A stretch of DNA of 64,000 nt from Mesostigma viride (GCA_009746045.1 RPFO01002048.1:64001-128000); one strand, 5' to 3'; numbered from the stretch's first letter, positions 12,188-22,305 are shown. Made by a program: numbers and translations. The notes: generated from the sequence alone by a model not told the origin.

Positions 12188-13772
12188 ACATGTACCTTGC
12201 CAGGGGTGCCCCCCTGAGTGCCCAGTACAGAGGTAGGTCCTTCAGTGAGACCTACTACAATGTTGCGAACCACGCACTGATGCGTTGAAACTGTAAAAAA
12301 CGATCCGTGTACCTTGCCAGGGGTGTCCCCCTGAGTGCCCAGTACAGAGGCAGGTCCTTCAGTGAGACCTACTACAATGTTGCGAACCACGCACTGATGC
12401 GTTGAAACTGTAAAAAACGATCCGTGTACCTTGCCAGGGGTGTCCCCCTGAGTGCCCAGTACAGAGGCAGGTCCTTCAGTGCGACCGCCTACAATGTTGC
12501 GAACCACGCACTGGTGCGTTGAAACTGTAAAAAACGATCCGTGTACCTTGCCAGGGGTGTCCCCCTGAGTGCCCAGTACAGAGGCAGGTCCTTCAGTGAG
12601 ACCTACTACAATGTTGCGAACCACGCACTGGTGCGTTGAAACTGTAAAGAACGATCCGTGTACCTTGCCAGGGGTGTCCCCCTGAGTGCCCAGTACAGAG
12701 GCAGGTCCTTCAGTGAGACCTACTACAATGTTGCGAACCACGCACTGGTGCGTTGAAACTGTAAAGAACGATCCGTGTACCTTGCCAGGGGTGTCCCCCT
12801 GAGTGCCCAGTACAGAGGCAGGTCCTTCCGTGCGACCGCCTACAATGTTGCGAACCACGCACTGGTGCGTTGAAACTGTAAAAACTGACTCGTGCACCTT
12901 GCCAGGGGTGCCCCCCTGAGTGCCCAGTACAGAGGCAGGTCCTTCCGTGCGACCGCCTACAATGTTGCGAACCACGCACCAGTGTGTTGAAACTGTAAAA
13001 AACGATCCGTGTACCTTGCCAGGGGTGTCCCCCTGAGTGCCCAGTACAGAGGCAGGTCCTTCCGTGCGACCGCCTACAATGTTGCGAACCACGCACTGGT
13101 GCGTTGAAACTGTAAAAACTGACTCGTGCACCTTGCCAGGGGTGCCCCCCTGAGTGCCCAGTACAGAGGCAGGTCCTTCAGTGAGACCTACTACAATGTT
13201 GCAAATCACGCACCAGTGTGTTGAAACTGTAAAAAACGATCCGTGTACCTTGCCAGGGGTGTCCCCCTGAGTGCCCAGTACAGAGGCAGGTCCTTCAGTG
13301 AGACCTACTACAATGTTGCGAACCACGCACTGGTTGAAACTGTAAAGAACGATCCGTGTACCTTGCCAGGGGTGTCCCCCTGAGTGCCCAGTACAGAGGC
13401 AGGTCCTTCAGTGCGACCGCCTACAATGTTGCGAACCACGCACCAGTGTGTTGAAACTGTAAAGAACGATCCGTGTACCTTGCCAGGGGTGTCCCCCTGA
13501 GTGCCCAGTACAGAGGCAGGTCCTTCCGTGCGACCGCCTACAATGTTGCGAACCACGCACTGGTGCGTTGAAACTGTAAAAACTGACTCGTGCACCTTGC
13601 CAGGGGTGCCCCCCTGAGTGCCCAGTACAGAGGCAGGTCCTTCAGTGCGACCGCCTACAATGTTGCAAATCACGCACCAGTGTGTTGAAACTGTAAAAAA
13701 CGATCCGTGTACCTTGCCAGGGGTGTCCCCCTGAGTGCCCAGTACAGAGGCAGGTCGTTCAGTGCGACCGCC
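12188..13772 (-). repeat. 117-bp minisatellite, about 13.5 copies
   Basis: The phrase ACCTTGCCAGGGGTG recurs every 117 bp from 12194. Two linked variants exist: CGATCCGTGTACC goes with GTGTCCCCC, and GACTCGTGCACC goes with GTGCCCCCC, which suggests some higher-order duplication. Because 117 is 39 codons, one minus-strand frame stays open and would give a 39-residue repeat with GPASVLGTQG and FFTVSTH. A 4-bp deletion near 13335 breaks that frame into 12172-13326 and 13308-13805. There is no start or domain to support a real protein. Confidence 0.93.
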
Positions 13773-13933
13773 ATTATATTTAAGAGGAGGAGCCAATTGC
13801 TGCAATTAGCTTCAGGCAAAAGATACCACAACATGCCGAGGTGCACGAGAAGCAGCAACAGGCTGGATTCCTTGCGGTCGCGGTCTCAAATCAAAGCCAA
13901 TCGTTCATGGGCTGATCATGCAGACCGCCCCGG

Positions 13934-14250
13934 TCATTTGCTGTCACTGCTGAACTGGTTGAACTGGCAATCCGTGGAAAAAATGCCAGACGTCTGGTAC
14001 CCTTCAGGAGACCCCACCACGAGTTGGGTGCCAGAGCTGGCCAAGGCTGATTGGCCAAGGACTCCATGCACATTGTTTGTCGGGTGGAACTCGGTCAACT
14101 TCAGGTTCAAGAAGTTTTTGCCAGGTCCCTTGCCCATCTCCCAGAAGCTAGCGCGCACAACCTCCACCTCGATTGTGGCTATGCTGGGGACGGCCACGGT
14201 GACGCGGGTCTTCTTCCGGGTAACCATCACGCCAGAAGGTAAGCGCTGAA
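13934..14250 (-). CDS. Secreted VWD/root-cap-like protein, last exon
   Basis: The C-terminal exon, reading to a TGA at 13934-13936. It encodes LPSGVMVTRKKTRVTV, then a stretch with FLNLKLTEFHP and VHGVLGQS. That last phrase is a hallmark of the C-terminal half of plant root-cap and related algal VWD-like proteins. It ends about 45 residues later in a Ser-rich tail. A plausible 3' splice site (TTCAG before CGCTTACC) lies at about 14250. The preceding exon is at 15584-16289, leaving an intron of about 1.3 kb that holds a solo split repeat. The exon is intact, with no stops or frameshifts. Confidence 0.72.
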
Positions 14251-14906
14251 CCCCACGGGGGCCATGATGGGGCTTCTGCATGTGTAACACCGGGAGGCAG
14301 GGACCCATGCAACAGGCAGCACGCAAGCGCCAGTCCACCCATGTGAGTTTGACCTTGTTTAGATAGTGAGGCCATGTCATGAGGCTTTCTTCCCACCCTG
14401 CAAGCGATTACCCCTGCCCATCACACAAGAGAGTCCAGCACGAAAACATGAAGCGGCGACAATTGCGAAGGTGCAAGCACGACAATCTGTGGCATGGTCA
14501 TCCCTCGGTGATCCGGTGGCATGGAAAAGTATAGCTTTGTCACCAAGCCACTTGTCGCCCACTATCTACCTGGGCTGCCACCTTGGGTTGCTTACAAGTC
14601 TAGCTTGCTCCGATCGCAACCTGCATCCTCTTTAGACCACAGTATTGTACTGTAATGATGCGAAAGTTTGTTCTGCTGCATTCATTCGGTCACAGCCATC
14701 CATCCTTGACGTAGCTGGTACAGGGGATGTACTGTCCTCCCCCACTGACCTTCTCTGGGCAGCCATCCTTGCATTGGTCCTGACCACTGTAACCCATGAT
14801 CGGGTACGATAGCAGCTCATCAGGAAGTCCAGCATGGTGCCCTAAATATTGACAAGAACACTCTCCAGCGACTACCGGTCGTATGAAAGATAGAGCTCTA
14901 TTCTAT
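14251..14906. other. Intron sequence
   Basis: Between the last exon of the VWD-like gene and the solo split repeat. Nothing further is recognised. Confidence 0.4.
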
Positions 14907-15502
14907 TCACCGTGGAACTCCAGGGTAGCCAGACTCTTTGTGAAAACAATGAGTGGAGCACATACAAAAGGGAGGCCAGATCCCGGCCGCCGATACTCAT
15001 GGGAACACTTATTGCTTGTCAAAAGGCTAGCCTTACCCCCCCAAACGCTGGGAGGGTGGGCAGGAAAAGAAAAGAGGCCAGCCTTTACAAGGCGGGTTTG
15101 CTTTCGTCTTTTTTGCGTGTCACGTGGCCTTGGCCCGGATGGCATTTTTTCGCAACGCAATATTTGTTAAACAAATGATGCTGATTGGCGTTCTGATTCC
15201 GGCGGCTTAATAAGTTTGCCGGGGCCCTTAGGTTACGTATTATTGTGTACGAGAAAAGTCTTAGAATTCTAGGTAATCACTACATCATTAACAAAGAACC
15301 CTAGACAGAGGCAAGATTGCATTGTGAGAAACCTCTTGTCACATGGCCAGGATACTGGCCAGATCACCGCCACTGTCGCTCCGGATCAGGCTGCACCGGC
15401 CTCAGAAGGTATGTCCCGTGAACCATATAACCTAGCTATAACCTAGCTACCCTTCCCTCTCGCTATAAAGAAACTATCTGTTCTAGATCCACGATAGCTG
15501 AA
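14907..15502 (-). mobile_element. Solo split repeat of PAT-type family X
   Basis: Reads on plus as B' (about 14907-15100) followed by A' (about 15110-15502). B' shares CCGTGGAACTCCAGGGT with 47712 and, more diverged, with 52962 and 63286. A' shares TGGCATTTTTTCGC and CTATAAAGAAACTAT with 62920 and 63241. It joins at a T-rich spot (TCGTCTTTTTTGCGTGT). With no coding part, it looks like the A-B product left by recombination within a full element, analogous to a solo LTR. It sits in an intron of the VWD-like gene. Confidence 0.75.
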
Positions 15503-15583
15503 CTTAGGCGGCATGGGTTTTGCAGGAAGATGTGAGATGATTTAGATGGAGGAGACGAGAAAAGGTTCCCCACGTACCCCGTT

Positions 15584-16289
15584 CACCAGCAGAGTCCCGA
15601 AACCATTGGCGAAGTTGGCTCCGGGGGGGGACTCTGCGCCCACGAGCACCCGGTCTCCGCCAACTAGGATGCCCACCTGGTCCATCCAGGTGCGCGTATC
15701 TGTCTGGGCAGAGGGTGATGCTGGCATAGGCAAGGCACCGGCGTTGGTAGCACCAGTGAAGCGAGCGTTGACTTGCAGTGCCTGGTCGGTCACGATGCAG
15801 TAGGTGCTATTCGCTTTGCCATTGAAATCGAACTTGTGTCCTTGGGCCGTCGTGAAGTGCGGGTCTGACGTGGCGGAGGAGAGGGCGAGAAAGACCGCGT
15901 TGATGTTGGTCACTGTCTGCACGGCGCCGACGGCCACGTTGAAGTAACTGGCCAGGAATGTTCCAAAAGAAGTCGAGGTCAGAAGAGCGAGGAGGGCATT
16001 TCCCTGGGGGGGATCATCCACGTAGACTTTCAACGCGATGATGATGTCGGACACGCTCTGGAGGAGGTGCCTTCTGCCGCTGCCCCCTGACTCCACAGAT
16101 ACCTCGAACTTGCATGCATCAAGCTGGGTGAAACCGGCTATCTCCATCTTAAGCTCCTCTGAGTCCACGGTGGTCGAATTGCAGCCCGTAACGACGGCTG
16201 TAGATTGGTACTGAAGCTGCAGGTCCGTGGGGCACGTGGCCGGAGAAGACCCACCACCGCTATAAGTGCACGAAGGATTTGAGATCACT
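15584..16289 (-). CDS. Secreted VWD/root-cap-like protein, main exon
   Basis: An intact exon of about 235 codons. Early residues contain SNPSCTYSGGG and paired cysteines, then GRRHLLQ, typical of algal secreted or wall proteins. Next comes a hydrophobic region with SDIIIALKVYVDD. The diagnostic part is SDPHFTTAQGHKFDFNG, followed by STYCIVTDQALQVNARF. This matches the opening of von Willebrand type D and plant root-cap domains (DPHF, G-F-F-G, YC). A 3' splice site GTGCAG precedes it at 16289 and a strong 5' site GTACGTGG follows its last coding base at about 15584. It is probably extracellular. The exact function is unknown. Confidence 0.8.
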
Positions 16290-16506
16290 GCACGCACCAG
16301 CAAAATTGCACACAAGGAGCGCCGCGTGTGAAGGGAGGGGGAGGGGGGGGGGAGTCGTGAGCAAGAAGCATAGTTGATGATAGTTTGTTAATGATTAATA
16401 TGCCATCCTGCATGACAGCAAGGGATGCCAATGTGCGTTACAACCACATATAATTTTCTTGTTGTGCTTTTTCACTTCTGGCTAGTGGGGTTTGTAGCAT
16501 TTGCTC

Positions 16507-16721
16507 AGTCACACACTGGCTGCAATTCATTGGGATTCGCGCAAGTGTTACTTTCCTGCTGCTTCAGCCAAGCACCCATCTGCTCCGAGCGCTGCATCTC
16601 ATAGGCAACTCCAAGCCTAGTCAGACTTCCAGGATCGAAGCGAGCAAAGTACACCAGTGAGGCTGCATGGCATAGATTCACAGCTTTCGAGGCTTGGATA
16701 CCAGAGGCACATCTTTGGCTC
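16507..16721 (-). CDS. Possible internal exon of the VWD-like gene
   Basis: A minus-strand open stretch of about 70 codons with four cysteines, starting after TTTCAG and carrying YFARFDPGSLTRLGVAYEM. It lies between the signal-peptide exon and the main exon. The splice phases do not join cleanly as I read them, so the borders are uncertain. It could also be open by chance. Confidence 0.35.
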
Positions 16722-16903
16722 TGAAAGACTCTTTTCTTTAAACCACTGCATTCTGCACCCAAAGAGGGCCATATCAATTGAGCAAACACATTATAACAAA
16801 GATGAAACAAATCTGCCAGCCATGAAGGCCGATCATAGAGTGTGTCAGACAGCGTGCGGCATGATGTGCGACCGCATCAGCCGAGCAAGCCACATCCACC
16901 CAC

Positions 16904-17036
16904 CAGAGCAAGCCCCATCGATGCAGAAAGGAAACGTGGAATTGCACCAGGCGTCCTGGTCGTTGCCAGTGGCATCATCCAGGCACTCTGAACTCAGAGC
17001 AAAAGCAAGAAGCAAAATCAAGGTGCGCCACGACAA
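16904..17036 (-). CDS. Possible first exon with signal peptide
   Basis: Starts MSWRTLILLLAFALSSEC, a good signal peptide with a hydrophobic core and a likely cleavage site near residue 17. A Cys-rich stretch with WCNSTFPFCIDGAC follows. A possible 5' splice site (GTGGGT) follows at 16903. Its position about 600 bp upstream of the main VWD-like exon on the same strand suggests it is the gene's N-terminus, but the link is inferred from position only. Confidence 0.5.
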
Positions 17037-17798
17037 TAACGTCAGCTAGTGCAGGCAAGACGATGCGAGTACGAGTGAATAGGTTGGTGAATGACAGCGA
17101 GGCACAGAGAGGCAGGACCTCAAACGGAGCATGGGAGACCATGATGCACCCTAAGGACGCACCCCATGATGACGTTGTGTGCATGGCCAGGATGTGCGTT
17201 GAAAGGTGCCTAGTCATGTCCCTACTGCACTTCCGTTGCTGGAAGCACAGGTGTACAGGATAAAGTATAACCATGGATACGCATACGCTACTTTCTGTAA
17301 GGCTTTGCAGCCCCAAACGTAGTGGTGGATGATGTCGCACGATATTTATGGCAGTAATGAGAAGCAGACTGAGCCCTACTGCCCATACCCCCGTGCAGTA
17401 TATAGCCGGCATCACCAACAGCCCTGCATCGAGACTAGCTTTCAGAACCGACAAGGAAGTTCTAGCCAGCCAAGCCATGCACTAGGTGGTGGCGGCTGAG
17501 CGATGACAGATATTGCCTCCGAGGTAGATGAGTTGTGTGGGCGTAGGTACAGGCGGTAAATGTCTGTGTGCATGTGTATGCATGCGCGTGATGGTGCGTG
17601 TAAATGTGAGGGTATGTGCGCGTATGCGTACACTAGGGAATTCAATAAAGACATAGTATCCAATTGGGCCAGATAGAAGTATCAAATTGTCAAGCTGGAA
17701 GTTCCAGCCTAACTGTTCTGCAAAGGAGAAAACCACGCAGTTAGTCAAATAGTAGCGTTGCCGGATATGACATCTTGCTTCTAGCGTCAAGTTCTGAA
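17037..17798. other. Upstream flank with TG-rich microsatellite
   Basis: No gene is seen. An imperfect TG/CATG repeat spans about 17560-17632. A phrase at about 17734-17798 recurs at 23347-23396 on the far side of the DIRS element. Confidence 0.4.
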
Positions 17799-18006
17799 TT
17801 GGTGAGCTATGCTCATTTTATCTATGACTAACCTGCTGAGCGGAGAATGCAACGCCGTATAGCACCAAAAGAAAAAATAATTTTAGAAAAAATATTTTTT
17901 GTGCTGGCACCCGTACCCCAGCCACCCAGGTAGGGGTTGGCTGGAGAGGTGGTTGCTATAAAGGGTGGGCTTCCATTCTAGGGAAGCAGGTTGTTTTCTT
18001 TTGCCT
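17799..18006 (+). repeat. Split repeat A1
   Basis: Starts TTGGTGAGCTATGCTCA and ends TTTTCTTTTGCCT. It is the same as A2 at 22698-22905. The first 20 bases can fold as TGAGC-TAT-GCTCA. Confidence 0.95.
17957..17963 (+). promoter_or_regulatory. Candidate TATA box
   Basis: TATAAAG within A1, 111 bp before the ORF1 start. The same motif occurs in the A repeats of family X (CTATAAAG near 15463 and 63242), which supports a promoter role. Confidence 0.4.
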
Positions 18007-18074
18007 GAGAACCTCACGTGACCACAACACAAAAAACAAAACGCAAGATAACACATCAAGCAGTATAACCTACC

Positions 18075-19178
18075 ATGTCCACAGTGACAGCCCCAGACCG
18101 GAATTTCCTAGCGAAACTCAAGCAAGCAGCCAAGGAGGGATGCACCCCAAAGGAGGCCGCCACTGCGGTTCAGAAGATCCTAGGGGAGGGGAACTGGCTA
18201 GAGCGGATCCAGAAGCTCACTCCGGGGCGTGCCAAGAACGTCATGGACGTCCTGGAGGAACGGGGGTTTGTCAGCGACTGGGATGGGGAGGAGGCCCTGG
18301 CCGATGTGCTAGCAGCGCAACTGGGGGAGGCTATTGCAGAGCCGGACCCACCAGTGTCAGCAGGTGCGGTGGGAACGGGGGGTGTTCCCCCTTCGGCAGG
18401 TGGAAGCGGAGGGGCGGGGCATGGTGGAGCGGGCGCTGGGGAGGACGATGGCGCTCCTGGGGCGATCGACCAGGCTGTGGCGGACCTGGACCGAAACCTA
18501 GGTCGGCTGCTGGGGACCGAGACGGGCTATGCAACGCCAGCTGGAGGGCTTCCATCCCGGCCGGGCAACGCCCGCACTGGCGGAGATATTGGCGACCTAA
18601 TATCGGCTATGTCGAAGCTGCTGGACCAGGCAAAGACTCCAGCAGCTGCAAGCCCAGCCGCAGCGACGGCTGCTGGCAGGCTGGCGCGCACGAAGGGGGT
18701 GGCGCTGAGTGGGCATGCAGTGCCGGTGCTGGTGAGCAACATGCTGGAGGCGGTGCTGCCAGGAATGCTGGACTACGCGGAGAGCGTGGGGGGGAAGTCC
18801 ATCCGTGCATCGTTAATGCTGACGATGCACGGCAGCTCAGCCAGCGGGGAGAGGCGGATGCTGCTCCTGCAGATGGCAGGAATTCTGGACACGATGGTGA
18901 CAGAATTTGGCTACTGGGCCACGCCACGCTCCGAAGTAATTCTGGAGCTGGCAGCAGCCGAGTACCTGGCAAAGCTGATCACGGCATGCCAGCTGGTGGA
19001 TGTGGGGTCGACGGGTTGGAAGGGGACGCCGTCGGCAATGCTGCCATTCCAGGAGGGTGGAGCAATGCTGGCGTCTCCGGCGGTGCGGGCGGCGATGAGC
19101 ATGGGGAAGCTGCAGCACAAGCTGGAGCAGGGTCCCGGCAAGAAGGGGCAGGGCGGCCCGTCCAACAACAACAAGTGA
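18075..19178 (+). CDS. DIRS/PAT ORF1, Gag-like protein
   Basis: A 367-residue protein with ATG at 18075, in context ACCATGTCC, 69 bp after A1. It is the putative particle or RNA-binding protein of the element. Residues about 1-75 are charged and helical. Residues about 90-190 are Gly/Ala/Pro-rich and flexible. The C-terminal half (from about 215) is a helical globular region containing SGHAVPVLVSNMLEAVLPG and a Lys/Gln/Asn-rich tail (KKGQGG...NNNK). I see no zinc knuckle. ORF2 begins 196 bp downstream. The call rests on position in the element rather than on a strong motif. Confidence 0.75.
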   Translation: MSTVTAPDRNFLAKLKQAAKEGCTPKEAATAVQKILGEGNWLERIQKLTPGRAKNVMDVLEERGFVSDWDGEEALADVLAAQLGEAIAEPDPPVSAGAVGTGGVPPSAGGSGGAGHGGAGAGEDDGAPGAIDQAVADLDRNLGRLLGTETGYATPAGGLPSRPGNARTGGDIGDLISAMSKLLDQAKTPAAASPAAATAAGRLARTKGVALSGHAVPVLVSNMLEAVLPGMLDYAESVGGKSIRASLMLTMHGSSASGERRMLLLQMAGILDTMVTEFGYWATPRSEVILELAAAEYLAKLITACQLVDVGSTGWKGTPSAMLPFQEGGAMLASPAVRAAMSMGKLQHKLEQGPGKKGQGGPSNNNK

Positions 19179-19374
19179 GGGAGCGGTGCCTTCTTCCACT
19201 ACCTCTTCCAGCACCCCTGCCACCTCGTGACTGGTGGCAGCAGGTACGCTCAGGCCGTAGGCGCGATAGGATGAGTCGGGCTTTTAATGCTCGCACACTA
19301 GCCTGTCAGACGGTTAGGGCGTTAAACTGGATGGGGGGGGGGGGCGAGACCCGCCTGCTGTAGATTCAGCCCGT

Positions 19375-22305
19375 GTGCCCGGGCCTCTGCAGCAGGCGGC
19401 CCTAGATGGGATCGATGATGCTTGCAGGTCCTTTGTCCGCCGGAACGGTGGTTCCGTAGCGGCAATGGCAGGATCTGTAGTGGATGGGGGTGAATATGCT
19501 GAAGGAGCCCCTTACGAACCGTTAGTGGCCGCACGCTTGGCTTTGCCTGGTCCGGGGGAAGGTGGCCAAGTGGATGTGCTGAACTTACTACCCCCCTCTT
19601 GGGGAGCAATTTTGAATGATGAGAGTAGGATGGTACGGACGCTGAGCCCAGCAGAGCGGATCTTGCAGAAGTCGATGCGGATCTCGCGGGGGTGTAGCAT
19701 GGAGGAGTTCGCGCGGGTTTGCACGGTGTGTGTGGAGAGGGGGATTTTGGGTGGATTTTTTGAGGAGGAGCCGCCTATGGTGAACGGTACTTTTGGGGTC
19801 GGAAAGCCCGACGGCCGTATACGGCTGATTGTGGACAACCGGCGTGGCAACATGCCACTACCTGATCCTATGCCCGCTTTTTTACCACACCTTGGCGTGA
19901 TTTGCGATTTGCCCACGCGCGCTGGGGAGGATGTTTTTGGGGGCGTATCAGATTTGGATTCGTACTACAACAGACTCCGCCTGCCAGTTTGGATGCGGCG
20001 GTACTGTGCGTGGATGCCGGTGTGGTCGGATCTGGTGGGCCTGAGTGGGGCTCGTCGGAAGGTGTGGCCGTGGATGTTGTGCTGGCCAATGGGCAACAAG
20101 CTGGCCGTCGCGGTGGCCCAGTGTGTGCATCAGTCTGTGTTGTACCGCTGTGGCCCCAAGCCGCCGTTGGAGGCTAGTCGTGGGCTGAGCATCAACATGT
20201 CCGCGCTGATCCTGGTGGCGGAGGCCAACGAGGCGGGGGAGACCGTCCGGCTGAGGCTGGAGGAGGACCCTGCTGCGCCCTTGGCGCCCTCGCCGTGCTT
20301 CGAATCTCGGCAGGATCTGGAAGGTATGCATGCTGTGACGATCGATGACCTCCATTTCACCCACTGTGCGTCGGTGGATGGGGTGAATCAGCAGCTAGAT
20401 CGTGTTCAGGCTGCCTACGCCGCTGTTGGGCTGGTGCAGAAGTCTGACAAGGTGGTACGGGCGACAGCAGAGCAGACTGGTGTGCAGGCGGTGGGGGTCA
20501 TTCACCAAAGGGATGGTGACGTGGTGCCTGTTCCTGAGCGTGTGGTGGCAGTTATCGCCGCTACTCATAGAATCTTAGATCGCGGGTTTACATACTACCG
20601 CGAACTTAGTTCTGTGCTTGGGAAGTGGGTGTGGATGCATCTGCTGTGCCGCCCCATGCTTTCGGTGTGGTCTGAGACGTACCGGCTGCTAGCAGCCATG
20701 AATGCCTCCCTGCCTGGGCGCCGCTGGCGCCTCCCTGCGGGGGCCCGCCAGGAGCTTCAGGCGGCGATCGACCTGGCCCCCTTTTTGAGGGCGGCCAGGG
20801 CCCGGCCCCTTTCTGACCGGGTCGTCGCAAGTGATGCGAGCGGCTCCGGCGGTGGGGTGGTCTACAGGGACCTGCCTGGGGCCGATTGTGCCCGGCTGGC
20901 GACCCGGCGCGAAGCGCGGGGGTGGCGGACGACAGCTTTAACGTCTGGGGAGGACTGGGACCTGGAGCGCATGGAGGAGGGGGACTACAGCCTGCTGGAT
21001 AGTGGCCACTGGCGTACGGCACTGTCCTACCGGTGGCGGGGGCAGCCTAACCACATCAACGTCAAGGAGGCGATTGCTGCGACACAGGGGGTCGAGTGGT
21101 CGTGCCGGACCAAGGCGTGTCGGGGTAAGCGAGTCGTCCGGCTCGTAGACTCCAGTGCTGTGGTGGGGGCGTTTGTCAGAGGGCGGTCGTCTTCCTACCG
21201 TCTCAACCAGCTGGTTCGACGCTACTGCGCTCTGTCACTGGCTGGCGACATGCAGAGCCACTGGGTCTGGGTGGCTACCGACCACAACCCAGCTGACAAG
21301 GCCAGTCGGCGTGGCGCTTGGGTTCCTGACTTGACCCGGTGTGGTGACGTGCATCCCAACCCTGGGCCTGAGGGGGCGCGACGCCCTCGGGACTTGGCAC
21401 TTTTGGAGGGCACAGTCAACCCTGTGTCTACCTTGCCAGCGTACCGACGTGCGGCGGCTGTCTACGTGGCGTGGGCGCCACCTGGCCCTGTCGACCCAGC
21501 TGACGCCGAAGCCATTTTCTGTGAGTGGATTTCTGCTGTCTACCATGCCAGAGGCGGGCGGGGGCGTACCTTATGCCAGCATGCCAAGGCCTGTCTGCAC
21601 CTGTACTACCCCGACATTGTTCGGAATTGGGTACTGGCGGACCGCCTGCTAGCAGGTTGGCAGCGGCTTGTTCCGGCTGTCAGCCCTCCGCCTATGCCCT
21701 GGCGCCTTTGCTATTTCACTGCCCTGTTGCTAGTTTCACGTCGACAGGTGCATTTGAGTGCGTTGATTATTATTGCTTTCCAGCAGTATTTACGCATTAG
21801 CGAGGCGCTAGGGCTGCGGGTTCGGGATGTGGCTCATCCCGGCCACCCCCTTCTCGAGCCAGGGCCCATGGTCGGTGCCCTTGTGCTGCGCAACCCCAAA
21901 ACTGCGCAGGGGGCGGCCCAGCACGTCCTCGTCCGGGATCCACTTTCTTTGTGGCTCCTGCGACGTCTGACGGCTGGCCAGCCCCCGGATGCACTCCTCT
22001 TTCGAGGCTTAACGTACAGCCAGGCTAGGCAGCAGTGGGAGGCTGTGCAGGCCCGCATGAGCATCCCAGGGATGTTTTCTTTTCACAGCCTCCGGCATGG
22101 GGGGGCGACGCACGACGCCATCGCTGGCGAGTCGCCGGAGGCCATCCAGCTGCGCGGCCGGTGGGCTTCGGCCCTCTCGGTCACGCGCTACATTGGCCTC
22201 CACCGCAGCCTCCTGGGGCGCGACATCCCACCCGCCCTCTGGGCTCAGGCCCTGGGTTTTGACCCAGCGGCTTTCCGGCGCCACTTCGGTGGCGTCGAGT
22301 TTTGA
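19375..22305 (+). CDS. pol: DIRS/PAT ORF2: reverse transcriptase, RNase H, tyrosine recombinase
   Basis: A 976-residue polyprotein that copies element RNA and integrates the product. The RT palm begins near residue 143 (GKPDGRIRLIVDN). The catalytic box is TIDDLHF with D324 and D325. RNase H starts VASDASGSGGG (D487), with the later acid in NVKEAIAA, an Asp in RLVDSSAVVG and the closing WVATDHNPAD. Residues 657-665 read GDVHPNPGP, resembling the 2A peptide family. The recombinase has all core residues: R807 (LRISEALG), H904 and R907 (HSLRH), W930 and the nucleophile Y939 (TRYIGLH). No stops or frameshifts. Translation could begin at the listed ATG or by reinitiation after ORF1. Confidence 0.95.
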   Translation: MPGPLQQAALDGIDDACRSFVRRNGGSVAAMAGSVVDGGEYAEGAPYEPLVAARLALPGPGEGGQVDVLNLLPPSWGAILNDESRMVRTLSPAERILQKSMRISRGCSMEEFARVCTVCVERGILGGFFEEEPPMVNGTFGVGKPDGRIRLIVDNRRGNMPLPDPMPAFLPHLGVICDLPTRAGEDVFGGVSDLDSYYNRLRLPVWMRRYCAWMPVWSDLVGLSGARRKVWPWMLCWPMGNKLAVAVAQCVHQSVLYRCGPKPPLEASRGLSINMSALILVAEANEAGETVRLRLEEDPAAPLAPSPCFESRQDLEGMHAVTIDDLHFTHCASVDGVNQQLDRVQAAYAAVGLVQKSDKVVRATAEQTGVQAVGVIHQRDGDVVPVPERVVAVIAATHRILDRGFTYYRELSSVLGKWVWMHLLCRPMLSVWSETYRLLAAMNASLPGRRWRLPAGARQELQAAIDLAPFLRAARARPLSDRVVASDASGSGGGVVYRDLPGADCARLATRREARGWRTTALTSGEDWDLERMEEGDYSLLDSGHWRTALSYRWRGQPNHINVKEAIAATQGVEWSCRTKACRGKRVVRLVDSSAVVGAFVRGRSSSYRLNQLVRRYCALSLAGDMQSHWVWVATDHNPADKASRRGAWVPDLTRCGDVHPNPGPEGARRPRDLALLEGTVNPVSTLPAYRRAAAVYVAWAPPGPVDPADAEAIFCEWISAVYHARGGRGRTLCQHAKACLHLYYPDIVRNWVLADRLLAGWQRLVPAVSPPPMPWRLCYFTALLLVSRRQVHLSALIIIAFQQYLRISEALGLRVRDVAHPGHPLLEPGPMVGALVLRNPKTAQGAAQHVLVRDPLSLWLLRRLTAGQPPDALLFRGLTYSQARQQWEAVQARMSIPGMFSFHSLRHGGATHDAIAGESPEAIQLRGRWASALSVTRYIGLHRSLLGRDIPPALWAQALGFDPAAFRRHFGGVEF
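21343..21369 (+). other. 2A-like motif between RNase H and recombinase
   Basis: The codons read G-D-V-H-P-N-P-G-P (residues 657-665 of ORF2). The classical ribosome-skipping 2A motif is D-V/I-E-X-N-P-G-P. Here His replaces Glu. The position is exactly between the RT/RNase H and recombinase modules, where separation would be useful. Confidence 0.55.

Noticed and set aside
12188-13772. CRISPR-like array
   Set aside because: The unit is a continuous 117-bp tandem repeat without unique spacers, and the window is eukaryotic.
18140-19363. 407-codon frame overlapping DIRS ORF1
   Set aside because: It is a shifted-frame shadow of ORF1 in GC-rich DNA, with Gly/Trp/Arg-rich content and no domain.
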